Shown here piece after piece: positions 8,890-17,405 of a stretch of 64,000 nt of DNA (position 1 is the first letter of the stretch; the number at the start of each line of letters is the position of its first letter). The notes under the pieces were generated by a model. The model did not search any database. It saw only the letters and a program-made list of their open reading frames with translations, and was not told the origin of the DNA. This stretch comes from CAYYYP01 sp964475985 (GTDB lineage Bacteria > Bdellovibrionota > UBA1018 > CAYHWW01), in assembly GCA_964475985.1 (NCBI GenBank), contig CAYYYP010000009.1, positions 20,180-84,179 on the forward strand, written 5' to 3'. The translations under genes and the position numbers were made by a program.

Positions 8890-10134
8890 TTAATGTAATT
8901 CGTTTATTGCCCGAACGACCCTGCGCGTGCCTTCGGCCACATCTTCATCACTGACGGCGAAGCTCAATCTTAAAAACTCTGGATGGCCAAACCCCGAACC
9001 TGCCACCGTGCCCACATGTGCAGTATTGAGCAGATACATCGCTAAATCATCCGTGGTCCTCACGATCACTTCCTGTCCCTCAATATTATTGTACTTCTGA
9101 CCCAGCGCCGCCTCAACATTCAAGAAAAGATAGAAGGCTCCGCCGGGGGTAATAAATGACAACTGTTTACGAGATTCCTTTTGGATGATGCCGATCATTG
9201 CGGCAAGTCGACGTTTGAAAGCCGCCTGTAGCGGGGTAAAATCTGCCGAAGGGATATCTAAGGCCCGCAAACCGCCGTACTGCACGATACTCGCAGCCCC
9301 CGAAGTGCTCTGCCCTTGCAAAATGGACATGGCCTGCAAAATTTTCCTAGGTCCAGCCGCGTACCCTAACCTCCAGCCCGTCATGGAATATGCTTTTGAA
9401 AAACCATTGACGGTAACCGTTCTTAAAAACGCATCTTCCGAAACGGAGCCAAAGGAACAAAATTCGCCATTAAAAATGAGTTTTTCATAAATTTCATCGG
9501 AGCAAACCAAAACCTTGGTACCTTCGAGCGCCATGGCAAATGCTGTAAGTTCGGATTTGGAATAAACGATGCCACAGGGATTGCTTGGACTATTGAGAAT
9601 CAAAACTTTAGTACGGGGGCCAATGCTTTTTTTAAGCTGCTCCACCGTAAGTTTATACGAAGTAGCAGCATTTGTTTTCAGAACGATCGGAGTGCCTCCG
9701 GCAAGCCGCACCATTTCTGGATAACTGACCCAGTAGGGGCTTGGAATTAAAACTTCATCTCCGGGAGAAATGACGGCCAATAAAAAGTTAAAGATGGCCT
9801 GCTTAGCACCGCTTGAAACTACGACGTCATCGGAGGTGTAAGCCAGTCCGTTCTCATCTTTGAACTTTTTTGCGATGCGCGCGCGCAACTCGGGAAGCCC
9901 AGGGACCGCGGTGTATTTATTTTTCCCGTCGGAAACCGCCTTCATAACGGCTTCATTTATTACGAAAGGCACCGGAAAATCGGGCTCGCCCGCCGCAAAA
10001 TTAATTACGGAAATCCCTTTGGCCGCAAGCGCCCGAGTAGCCGCAGCCATTTTTAGAGTAGCGCTTTCGGCCACCCCTTGCATTCTTTCCGCTAAGGAAA
10101 AATCGAGAGCATTGTTTTGGGATGATGGAGTCAT
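8890..10134 (-). CDS. aspC: Class I aminotransferase, aspartate aminotransferase (I-beta type)
   Basis: This 414-aa protein is a fold-type I PLP enzyme of the thermophile/Rhizobium-like aspartate aminotransferase group, which transfers the amino group of aspartate to 2-oxoglutarate and feeds amino-acid synthesis. Visible motifs are INFAAGEPDF near the N-terminus, the substrate Tyr region GKNKYTAVPG, SPYWVSYPEM, the Asn/Asp cofactor contacts in NSPSNPCG and CSDEIYEKL, and the PLP lysine Lys247 in NGFSKAYSMTGWRLGY. Length is normal. It lies 17 bp after coaD in the same direction, so it is probably in the rsmD-coaD unit. Other substrates (e.g. prephenate) cannot be excluded, so the symbol is provisional. 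Confidence 0.88.
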   Translation of the reverse strand: MTPSSQNNALDFSLAERMQGVAESATLKMAAATRALAAKGISVINFAAGEPDFPVPFVINEAVMKAVSDGKNKYTAVPGLPELRARIAKKFKDENGLAYTSDDVVVSSGAKQAIFNFLLAVISPGDEVLIPSPYWVSYPEMVRLAGGTPIVLKTNAATSYKLTVEQLKKSIGPRTKVLILNSPSNPCGIVYSKSELTAFAMALEGTKVLVCSDEIYEKLIFNGEFCSFGSVSEDAFLRTVTVNGFSKAYSMTGWRLGYAAGPRKILQAMSILQGQSTSGAASIVQYGGLRALDIPSADFTPLQAAFKRRLAAMIGIIQKESRKQLSFITPGGAFYLFLNVEAALGQKYNNIEGQEVIVRTTDDLAMYLLNTAHVGTVAGSGFGHPEFLRLSFAVSDEDVAEGTRRVVRAINELH

Positions 10135-10151
10135 AGTTTATTCTTAAACCT

Positions 10152-10646
10152 TCATTCTTTTTTTTTGTTTAAATAAGCGACCACTTGCCTTGGTAAATAA
10201 GGACTAACGTCCCCCCCGAAACTTAAGAGTTCTTTAATCATGGAAGAACTTAAAAAATAAAGATTTTGGCCGGTCGCCATAAAAAACGTTTCGATATTTC
10301 CACGCAGTTCCCGGTTCATGGAAGCCATCATGAACTCGTATTCAAAATCACTGGCGGCCCGCAACCCGCGCACCAGAACGCTCGCGGAGTGTTTTCGCGC
10401 GTAATCCACCACCAAACCGTCCCACTGATCAACCTTTACGTTACGGAAGGGCTTCACGACTTTAGAAATGAGATCCACCCGCTCCTGCGCCGTGAGTAAG
10501 GTGGTCTTACGGTTTTTTTTCCCTTCGTTATTCGCAACGAGGATGGTCAGTTCCAAAAAATAGGATCTTGCGCGGGTTACGATATCCAAATGCCCGTTGG
10601 TGAACGGATCAAATGTACCGGCATAAATGGCTTTAGGTGGCTTCAC
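10152..10646 (-). CDS. coaD: Phosphopantetheine adenylyltransferase
   Basis: This 164-aa protein catalyses the penultimate step of coenzyme A synthesis, joining 4'-phosphopantetheine and ATP to give dephospho-CoA. It begins with the nucleotidyltransferase signature AIYAGTFDPFTNGHLDI, where TNGH is the TxGH ATP-binding motif (His19). LVRGLRAASDFEYE and SSSMIKEL near the end are also typical. Length matches the family. The start is GTG at 10646, overlapping the end of rsmD by 14 bp, which indicates translational coupling; the rsmD-coaD pairing is common in bacteria. Confidence 0.96.
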   Translation of the reverse strand: MKPPKAIYAGTFDPFTNGHLDIVTRARSYFLELTILVANNEGKKNRKTTLLTAQERVDLISKVVKPFRNVKVDQWDGLVVDYARKHSASVLVRGLRAASDFEYEFMMASMNRELRGNIETFFMATGQNLYFLSSSMIKELLSFGGDVSPYLPRQVVAYLNKKKE

Positions 10647-11280
10647 CCATTCTTCTTACAAGAATCACGACTTGGCTTCCACCGTATTTCTTCACTTCCA
10701 TCAACTCTAGGTTGGCGATTTTCAATAAATCGTAAACTTCATCGTTGAGCAGCGGGATATCCGCATTCTCTTCAAAGAAAAATAGGCCTTCGCTTTTTAA
10801 AAAGGCGTCGGGAACCTTACTCAAAATTTTAAGGATCTTTAAAAAGTAGCCTTGATCATAAGGCGGGTCAGCCCAGATCACGTCAAAGCGCTGATCTTTT
10901 AACGTCTGATCTTGAGTTAAAAAAACTAGAACATCCTCCTCCTCTAGAGTTGCGTCCCATTTCAAGCTCTGCGTAGCGGTTTTTTGTACCGTTTTTGCAT
11001 TTTCCGCAAAACGCTTCATGTTTTTTTTAAGGACTCTCACCGTCTGAAAGTGATTTTCGACAAAATGCACGCTTTGGAATCCCGCACTTAAGAGCTCAAA
11101 ACCCACCGCGCCAGAACCGGCGAAAAGATCAAGGGCGGACAGATTCTGCGTGTGACCAAAGTAAGAGCGAATGACGTTCATGACGGCTTGCCGCAAACGT
11201 TGGGCAGAAGGCCTAGTTTGCGCTCCGTCCGGCGCATTGATTTTAAGACCTTTATAAATACCGGAAGTCAAAACGAGCAT
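10633..11280 (-). CDS. rsmD: 16S rRNA (guanine-966-N2)-methyltransferase
   Basis: This 215-aa protein matches RsmD in length and motifs: the basic N-terminal TSGIYKGLKI, RPSAQRLRQAVMN, the SAM-binding ALDLFAGSGAVGFELLS (about 49-65) and the catalytic DPPY (138-141) in IWADPPYDQGYF. RsmD methylates the exocyclic amine of G966 in the assembled small subunit. It starts at ATG 11280, 20 bp after the acidic 183-aa gene, and overlaps coaD downstream. Confidence 0.95.
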   Translation of the reverse strand: MLVLTSGIYKGLKINAPDGAQTRPSAQRLRQAVMNVIRSYFGHTQNLSALDLFAGSGAVGFELLSAGFQSVHFVENHFQTVRVLKKNMKRFAENAKTVQKTATQSLKWDATLEEEDVLVFLTQDQTLKDQRFDVIWADPPYDQGYFLKILKILSKVPDAFLKSEGLFFFEENADIPLLNDEVYDLLKIANLELMEVKKYGGSQVVILVRRMGEAT

Positions 11281-11300
11281 GGTTGAACCATACCCTAAGT

Positions 11301-11852
11301 TTAAGCCGCGTCGCGACCCTTTAAAGGAATTCGGAATTCGGCGCCAGAATCTGTCGAAATCGCCAAGGTATCTTTTTCCAGGGTTAAAATTACGCGCGTT
11401 CCGTTTTGCTCAAACTCAAGGGAGATCGCAGCGCAGCCCCCCACTTTAAGGGCAAGGCCTCCGCCGCCGAAACTTTGCTCATAACCGTGAGTGTCACCGG
11501 CAGGTGTAGTTGTTGTTTCAAAAGCCAAGGGGTCAGGATGGACAACGTGGGCATCAGTTTCTACTAAACTTTCAGTGGCAATTTTTGTATTTTTAATGGG
11601 AATCACCTTTGCATTTGGGGAAGCGGCCCCTTCGGTTTCGTGGTCAAAAATTTCGGCATTCGTTGCCGTGTCGACTGGTTCGGAAGGATTTTGAGGCGCC
11701 AGGGCATGTGCCGAGGTGTCGGGAGTTGTCTCGGCCGTCGTCGCAGTGGCCGTTTTGCTTTCAATGCCTTCAATCTCAGCCAGGATTTTTTCAATCTCAT
11801 CTGATTGGTTGGAAAAACCGGATCCGGTATTTGAATTGGCGGCGTCTGTCAT
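11301..11852 (-). CDS. Acidic Thr/Ala-rich protein with small C-terminal domain, unknown
   Basis: This 183-aa protein is not recognised. The first ~120 residues are low-complexity and acidic (Thr, Ala, Glu, Pro), with a short predicted helix SDEIEKILAEIEGIES. The last ~60 residues look like a compact beta domain (AISLEFEQNGTRVILTLEKD and RIPLKGRDA). There is no signal peptide or membrane segment. ATG at 11852 has AAGGAG six bases upstream, so the start is firm. It is the first gene of the likely rsmD-coaD-aspC unit, 20 bp ahead of rsmD. Confidence 0.75.
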   Translation of the reverse strand: MTDAANSNTGSGFSNQSDEIEKILAEIEGIESKTATATTAETTPDTSAHALAPQNPSEPVDTATNAEIFDHETEGAASPNAKVIPIKNTKIATESLVETDAHVVHPDPLAFETTTTPAGDTHGYEQSFGGGGLALKVGGCAAISLEFEQNGTRVILTLEKDTLAISTDSGAEFRIPLKGRDAA

Positions 11853-12013
11853 AGTTTTCTCCTTCTCGGCAACGTTTTTTTAAAGTTGCTGCGCATTAAA
11901 TTTATAAAATTTCAAATTTCAAGGCGCCTTACATGAAGAACTTCGGACAGATGACTTTAAATATTAAGTTTCTAAGAAATTTTTTCAAACAAAGGTAGGC
12001 GAATACTTCCGAG

Positions 12014-15000
12014 TTGGTTAAACCTTTTCTTTGCTGTGGTTGCCTCAAAATGACGTCCAACTTTGACTCTTTCCCAAAAAATTTGAATCAAGCCCCCCGC
12101 GAAAATGACGGTATTTTTGCGATGATGGGCCTTATCGACAAGGACGTTTTATCTAAAAGCCTGAATGTTCCTACGGGCAAAGCCTTGAATCCCAAGCCCG
12201 TACAAAAATCTAGGCCACCCGCCGCCGCACCAAAGCTTACCCTTTCTGGCGAAGAATGGATTCAGCCTAAAAATGAAGTGTCGTTCCATCCCATTCTAAA
12301 GAGTTTTGATGAGTTATTTGAGCTCTTTAGACGGGATATCTTTCAACACCGAGATCAACTGCTCCACCTGAACAGCTCGCGGCGTCAAATGATTGAGCGC
12401 AGGCTTGAGGTCATCGCCAGGCGCATCGCAAGGGCGCGCGGCGAAAAACCCATTAAGGTTCTCTCGCTTCCCGATGTCCTAAGGGACTCTTTTCACGATA
12501 TGCGGGAGAAATCCCAAGCCTTAGCGGCCCTGGATGGTTTTATCGCTGAAGTTGCGCTCCATAACATTTTTCAAATTGCGTTTCTGCTCTCGGCCGATGT
12601 TGCTCGATTACGCACGTTTGAAAAAAATGATCTCACGCGTCTTAATTTTGTCTGTCATTCCTTCGTCAATCAAAAGACCATCGCCTTCAACCAAGACAAA
12701 TGCTCCTGGAACTTTGTGCGGCCAAGCATTTATTCCTGGTACAGCCTCTCCCCCATCGCCCTTGAGCAGCTCAACGCTGAGACACTGAATCGTTTGTTGC
12801 GCAAGGACAGCCCCAGCCACAAACAAAATCAATTTATAGATTTTTCTTCTCTTGCGCCAGAACAAGAGTCTTTCGCCTTTGAGCCCCTTACGCAGAACAT
12901 AAGCCAGCTTTTGGACGGCTGGTTATCTTCGACTCACCATAAAGCGGCGTTTGATCATCTCGATTTTGCGACAGAACGTTCAGGCATTCGCTCTCTGCTT
13001 AATTTTTTGGAGGCAGAACTTGGTGTTTCCCTGGCGGATCGCATTCAGCGGCGGCTGTTTTTAAAACGGGCGTTTTTGCCCTGCTTGGAGTCAGGCGCCT
13101 GGGCTTTGGAACTTCTTGAAAGCATGTTCAAAGTGCTTGAGCAGCAGTGGACCAGGGAAGGCGCGCTCCAAGGAAATCTCGGAACAGTTTCCCAAAATGT
13201 CGTAGAGGCCATTGAATATTCTTTGCAAAATTCACTCTGGGGTTGTGAGGGCGAAAGCTTTGAAACCTTTCAGCTGGAGGCAAGGGTACTTATCCGCGTA
13301 GTTGAATTCCTCAGCAAATTTGAAAACCACGGAGCTGGATTATTTAGCCAGGATGGTGGAGCACAATCGCTTTATCATTACCATGGATCAAAGGCGCGCC
13401 CCTTACGCATTCCCCATGGGATTCGGATCGCGCCTCACCTTGGCATTGAACTTCATAATTTGGTTCAAGAGCCTTTAAGTCCTTCCTTCACTAATTTGAT
13501 GGAAATCGGCATGTCACACGGAAGGTCGGCTCTGAAGTTTTCAAACGATGGCGTAGGCCTTCCGAATGCAACTACGTCCCAGGGCGTGGCTTCAGCATCT
13601 CCTGCTTCGCTGGATCTCGCTTCCTCTGCCCATTGCCAACTCTCACACCAAGCGAACACGGCGGCCGTCATTCAAAACTCTGAGAACTTCGATCTTGCGA
13701 TTGTTTTAGATCATATCGACCGGGTGCGCTCGACACGGTGGCTTAAAGCTTTAGGTGAACAGGCTCCGTATTGGCGTGCATTCTTGGGCAGCAGTTCTAA
13801 TTTGAATTGGGGCGAGTTGCACTTAGCCCTTGCACTTTCAAAGCTTAAGGAAAATGGAACTTGTGTGTTTTTATCCCACCGCACCCTTCCCGATGGTGGG
13901 GATGGCGATCGTTTGCGCCGATGGATTTTAAGCCAAGCCACCTTGGAAGTGCAAGTGCTTGACCTGCCTGAGGAATCCTTTGGAAGTTATCGGCACCTCT
14001 ACGTGTTTAAACGTTGCTCCCAAAAGACGGAGCGCGATCACCATCGCGTGCACTTTGGATCTTGGCGTGAACCACTTTCCCTTTCATTACTGGAAGAATC
14101 TTCCAGTACGCAGTGGGAAATTTCCGAGCGCGGGTGGGATCAAGTTTTTGTAAGGGGTGCAGCTCCTCTTGTGAGGCACCTTACCCATAAGTTTCCCAAA
14201 CTTTTTCAAGTGGCGTCCGTGCAAACTTGGTCGCCCGATCAACGTGGCGAGATGCAAGCGCTGTTTGATCAGAAGGATGTCGCGGCCCTTGAGGTCAAAC
14301 GACAAGGTTATCGTTTGGAGTTTCAGCCCCTGCAGGCTCACTCGCCCTCCCGCGAGCGAGTCGTCATCTTCCCGCACAATGCGAATGATTTGTCTTGGCT
14401 GTGCAGCGTTTTAAATTCTTCGCCCGTTCAATTTTGGATCAAAATGCAGTTGACCCAGGAAGGTGGGCCCTTGCGAGCCCAAGACATGCGTTCCATACCC
14501 GTAGTGGATATGGCCTCCGTTTCATCCGAAGTGGTAACGCAGTATTTGCAATGGCTTTCTGGAGAACAATCTTCATCCCGAATGAATGAAACGGCACTTT
14601 TGGAATGGTGCCGCACGGCAAGCCAAGAAGAAAAGGCGCCCATGATGGTGGCTCTGTCGCGCAGGCGCTTTACGCAGAAACGTACGCTCAACCGCTACCT
14701 TGACCTTTTTGAAACCTTTGAAGAGGACAAGTTGGATTTTGATCCGGAACGCCTCAGCGTATTTTACCCAGAACATCTGCTTTCCCAGATTGGCGAAGTA
14801 TCTCACATTCGAGTGCAATACATTCACCCCACCGCCGTGAATCCAAATTCAAATTTAGGTTCGGGATCGGTGGCCAATTGGGTTTTGCGCGAAGTGAATG
14901 TTTCCCAAGCATCTGCGGCATCTTCACCGGCATTCTCATTGATTCAGGTTCAAGTAAAACAAGGCGGTCAGATCCGTTTCTTAATTCCAAGGATTTTGGC

Positions 15001-15247
15001 CGATCTTTTCGTGTCCCAACTCAAACGTTTGCGGGACTTCACTTGGGAAGAGGCGTTACAAATTTTGCGGGTGCCCTCTGACCTTGAGCTTTTTGAGGCT
15101 CAGACTTCAGAAATCAGAAGAGTTTGCCAACAAACCTTATTGGAAGTGAGAGCAACGGACCGGGTTATGGAGGTCCTCTCCCTTGATCTATTTGAGATCC
15201 TGCCCCAGGATCGTCAGTACCTGAGGAGTGAGCTCAATTGGGTGTAG
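12014..15247 (+). CDS. Large protein resembling a degenerate type IIG-like N6-adenine DNA methyltransferase
   Basis: The 1077-aa frame follows the general order of Eco57I/type IIG-like adenine methyltransferases. An N-terminal helical part comes first (FDELFELFRRDIFQHRDQLL). The segment NSLWGCEGESFETFQLEA at about residues 400-420 stands where these enzymes have LyGvDidpxA. FDLAIVLDHIDRV stands where they have FDxxIGNPPYxR, so the catalytic NPPY is replaced by LDHI. HLALALSKLKENGTCVFL follows, then a C-terminal specificity-like LSWLCSVLNSSPVQFW with a ...SIPVVDM ending. No FxGxG SAM motif was found. It therefore looks catalytically dead; a DNA-binding or scaffold role is inference. The start is unclear: TTG at 12014 or ATG at 12050, neither with a strong ribosome site. 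It overlaps the next gene by 10 bp. Confidence 0.7.
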   Translation: MVKPFLCCGCLKMTSNFDSFPKNLNQAPRENDGIFAMMGLIDKDVLSKSLNVPTGKALNPKPVQKSRPPAAAPKLTLSGEEWIQPKNEVSFHPILKSFDELFELFRRDIFQHRDQLLHLNSSRRQMIERRLEVIARRIARARGEKPIKVLSLPDVLRDSFHDMREKSQALAALDGFIAEVALHNIFQIAFLLSADVARLRTFEKNDLTRLNFVCHSFVNQKTIAFNQDKCSWNFVRPSIYSWYSLSPIALEQLNAETLNRLLRKDSPSHKQNQFIDFSSLAPEQESFAFEPLTQNISQLLDGWLSSTHHKAAFDHLDFATERSGIRSLLNFLEAELGVSLADRIQRRLFLKRAFLPCLESGAWALELLESMFKVLEQQWTREGALQGNLGTVSQNVVEAIEYSLQNSLWGCEGESFETFQLEARVLIRVVEFLSKFENHGAGLFSQDGGAQSLYHYHGSKARPLRIPHGIRIAPHLGIELHNLVQEPLSPSFTNLMEIGMSHGRSALKFSNDGVGLPNATTSQGVASASPASLDLASSAHCQLSHQANTAAVIQNSENFDLAIVLDHIDRVRSTRWLKALGEQAPYWRAFLGSSSNLNWGELHLALALSKLKENGTCVFLSHRTLPDGGDGDRLRRWILSQATLEVQVLDLPEESFGSYRHLYVFKRCSQKTERDHHRVHFGSWREPLSLSLLEESSSTQWEISERGWDQVFVRGAAPLVRHLTHKFPKLFQVASVQTWSPDQRGEMQALFDQKDVAALEVKRQGYRLEFQPLQAHSPSRERVVIFPHNANDLSWLCSVLNSSPVQFWIKMQLTQEGGPLRAQDMRSIPVVDMASVSSEVVTQYLQWLSGEQSSSRMNETALLEWCRTASQEEKAPMMVALSRRRFTQKRTLNRYLDLFETFEEDKLDFDPERLSVFYPEHLLSQIGEVSHIRVQYIHPTAVNPNSNLGSGSVANWVLREVNVSQASAASSPAFSLIQVQVKQGGQIRFLIPRILADLFVSQLKRLRDFTWEEALQILRVPSDLELFEAQTSEIRRVCQQTLLEVRATDRVMEVLSLDLFEILPQDRQYLRSELNWV

Positions 15248-15975
15248 AGCTGAGACACGTCAATGGTTGTCTTTTTTTGCGCAGGCAACTTCGCCTCCTA
15301 AAAGACCTGATGGCGGACAAGTCAGCATTTGCAAAGTCCACATTAGAGCTTCTAAACTCGCTTGATTCAAAATTGCCCAATGACGAAAATGGAATTCCTC
15401 CCCTGGAAGTTTTTGAGTCCTATCTCATCGATGACCTGGATGCGAGTACGGTGCTTCATCACCATTCCGAGGAATTGTTAAGACTTGAAAAAATGATTCT
15501 GGAACAAAGTTTGTCGGAAACTTCCCGTGAGCAATTCCAGAAGAATCTACGCCACCCGCTGGAACTTAAGGAACGTTCCAAATTTTTTGGGCGTAAGGCG
15601 GCGTTTGAAATCCTAGAACGTGGAGAACTGGTGCGCCCGCGTCCCTCGGAGGAACTTACCCTTAAGCAAACTCAATGGATTCTCTATCACCGGTTTCAGT
15701 TCGTGCCTTCGTATCAGGAACAGGGTTTTCTCACGGTAAGGGATCTGGAATCGCATTTGCTCATGGAAAATCGTGGCTGCCCTCACATACGTTGGCAGAG
15801 GTCAGCTGAGTTATTGGATTTACTTTGTGATCTAGAAGCGGATTTTTTTCTAGGATTTCTAGAGGTCACGGCCCCCCGCAGCCATTTTCAAAAGAGGCCG
15901 TCGGCATTGGCCCATTGTTGCGTGTGGGAGCTTCACTCTACGGCTGGCTTATCTACTCTTTCAAGCCAGCGATAA
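15238..15975 (+). CDS. Unknown protein coupled to the methyltransferase-like gene
   Basis: This 245-aa protein is not recognised. It begins at TTG 15238 inside the preceding gene, with AGGAG nine bases upstream, so re-initiation on the same message is likely. It is mostly helical and charged (EELLRLEKMILEQSLSETS, FGRKAAFEILERGELVR), with a middle segment QTQWILYHRFQFVPSYQEQ. No transmembrane segment, signal peptide or catalytic motif is seen. Its 3' end overlaps the convergent response-regulator gene by 43 bp. An alternative start is ATG 15310. By coupling it is a candidate partner of the methyltransferase-like protein. Confidence 0.72.
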   Translation: MGVELRHVNGCLFLRRQLRLLKDLMADKSAFAKSTLELLNSLDSKLPNDENGIPPLEVFESYLIDDLDASTVLHHHSEELLRLEKMILEQSLSETSREQFQKNLRHPLELKERSKFFGRKAAFEILERGELVRPRPSEELTLKQTQWILYHRFQFVPSYQEQGFLTVRDLESHLLMENRGCPHIRWQRSAELLDLLCDLEADFFLGFLEVTAPRSHFQKRPSALAHCCVWELHSTAGLSTLSSQR

Positions 15976-17405
15976 ACTGTACGCAAATTGATCCCTAAAA
16001 TCTGCGCAGCCTGTGCTTTGTCACCTCGACATAGGTCCAGTGTTTGGCGAATCACATGATCTTCAATCTGGCGAAGGGGTGTACCGAAGGGAAGTACGAT
16101 GTGAGCTTCGGGTTCGGCCTTCGCAGATAAAGACTGTTCAAGAATTTGTTTTGGTAGATCACGAACCGTAATCAGTCCGCCTTGGCAAAGAGCCGCTCCG
16201 CGTTCCACGACGTTGCGCAGTTCTCGCACGTTTCCCGGCCAGTCATAACTTTTGCAGAGCGTCCTAGCTTCCTTCGTCATGCTGACTTCCTGTCGAAGGT
16301 TTTCTTGTTCAGGTGTCGTGAAAAACCGGCAAAAGTAATCTAGCAAAGCTTCGATGTCGCCAGGGCGCTGGCGCAATGGATACACATCAACGCTCACTAC
16401 GCGTAATCGGTAGAGTAAATCTTCCCGGAACTTTCCCTGGTCGCAAAGAGATTCAAGCTCCTGGTTCGCCGCCGTAACCCAGCGCACATCGATTCGTCTA
16501 CTCTCGTTACTGCCTAGGGGGCGCACCTCTTTTTCCTGGATGACCCTCAGTAATTTTGACTGCATGCTCAAACTCATAGACGTGATCTCATCAAGAAAAA
16601 ATGTACCACCGTCGGCCAAGGTAATCTGACCGGGTTTTTCTTGGTGAGCTCCCGTAAAAGCTCCACGTTCATAACCAAAAAGTTCACTCTCTAATAAAGT
16701 TTCCGGCAACGCTGCCGCATTGAGCGCTACGAAAGGTCCATTTTTCCGGAGGCTTTTCTCATGAAGTCGCTTGGCCAGGAGTTCCTTTCCCGTGCCACTC
16801 TCCCCGGTGATGAGCACCGACGCTAAGGTCGGCGCCACTTGATCAATCAGCTGAAGAACCGCTTGGGATTTTAAATCCTTTGCGATGAACTCCGTGGGCG
16901 GCGCAGGAGTCATGGGAAGCGAGGCCGCCTTTTTGGCTTGTTTTAGGCGGTAGGCGCGCAATCTTAAAGTTTCCTGGCAGAGGAGTTCCAGTTCCTTTTT
17001 TTTAAGCGGCTTCATCAAAAAGTGGATGGCACCCTGGCGCATGAGCTCGATGGCCTGGGCGAGATCGCCATAGGCCGTCATAAAAGCCACGTGCGGGCGG
17101 GACGTTTTATCACGTTGTCCCTGACCGCTATGAATCACCAGGTTTTCTAGGCAAGCATGCTTAAAGAACAAGTCCCCATCCATGACGGGCATTCTCAAAT
17201 CGCAAAGGATCAAATCAAATTGTCCCTGATTCCTCAGGATCTGCAATCCTTCTTCGCCGTGGGCAGCGCTCGTGCAATCATGACCCAATCGTAAAAACAT
17301 CTCCTGCAAAGAAACGCGGCCTGAGACATCGTCATCAATGGTGAGGATGCGAAGTTTCCGAAGCTCCTCAGGATGCCCGGATGGTTGACGCGTAGGGGGT
17401 TTCAT
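15933..17405 (-). CDS. NtrC-family sigma-54-dependent response regulator
   Basis: This 490-aa protein has the full NtrC layout. The receiver spans about residues 15-140, with acidic pocket TIDDD, phospho-acceptor Asp69 in CDLRMP and Lys132 in MKPLKK. The AAA+ domain has Walker A GESGTGKE at 201-208, the sigma-54 contact loop GAFTGA at 248-253, Walker B FFLDEITS and the WPGNVREL sensor. A Fis-type helix-turn-helix closes the protein (AAQILGINLRTVYRWLERV). It activates sigma-54 promoters after phosphorylation. Its 5' end overlaps the sensor kinase gene by 38 bp, so the two form a cognate two-component pair. Confidence 0.95.
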   Translation of the reverse strand: MKPPTRQPSGHPEELRKLRILTIDDDVSGRVSLQEMFLRLGHDCTSAAHGEEGLQILRNQGQFDLILCDLRMPVMDGDLFFKHACLENLVIHSGQGQRDKTSRPHVAFMTAYGDLAQAIELMRQGAIHFLMKPLKKKELELLCQETLRLRAYRLKQAKKAASLPMTPAPPTEFIAKDLKSQAVLQLIDQVAPTLASVLITGESGTGKELLAKRLHEKSLRKNGPFVALNAAALPETLLESELFGYERGAFTGAHQEKPGQITLADGGTFFLDEITSMSLSMQSKLLRVIQEKEVRPLGSNESRRIDVRWVTAANQELESLCDQGKFREDLLYRLRVVSVDVYPLRQRPGDIEALLDYFCRFFTTPEQENLRQEVSMTKEARTLCKSYDWPGNVRELRNVVERGAALCQGGLITVRDLPKQILEQSLSAKAEPEAHIVLPFGTPLRQIEDHVIRQTLDLCRGDKAQAAQILGINLRTVYRWLERVDKPAVE

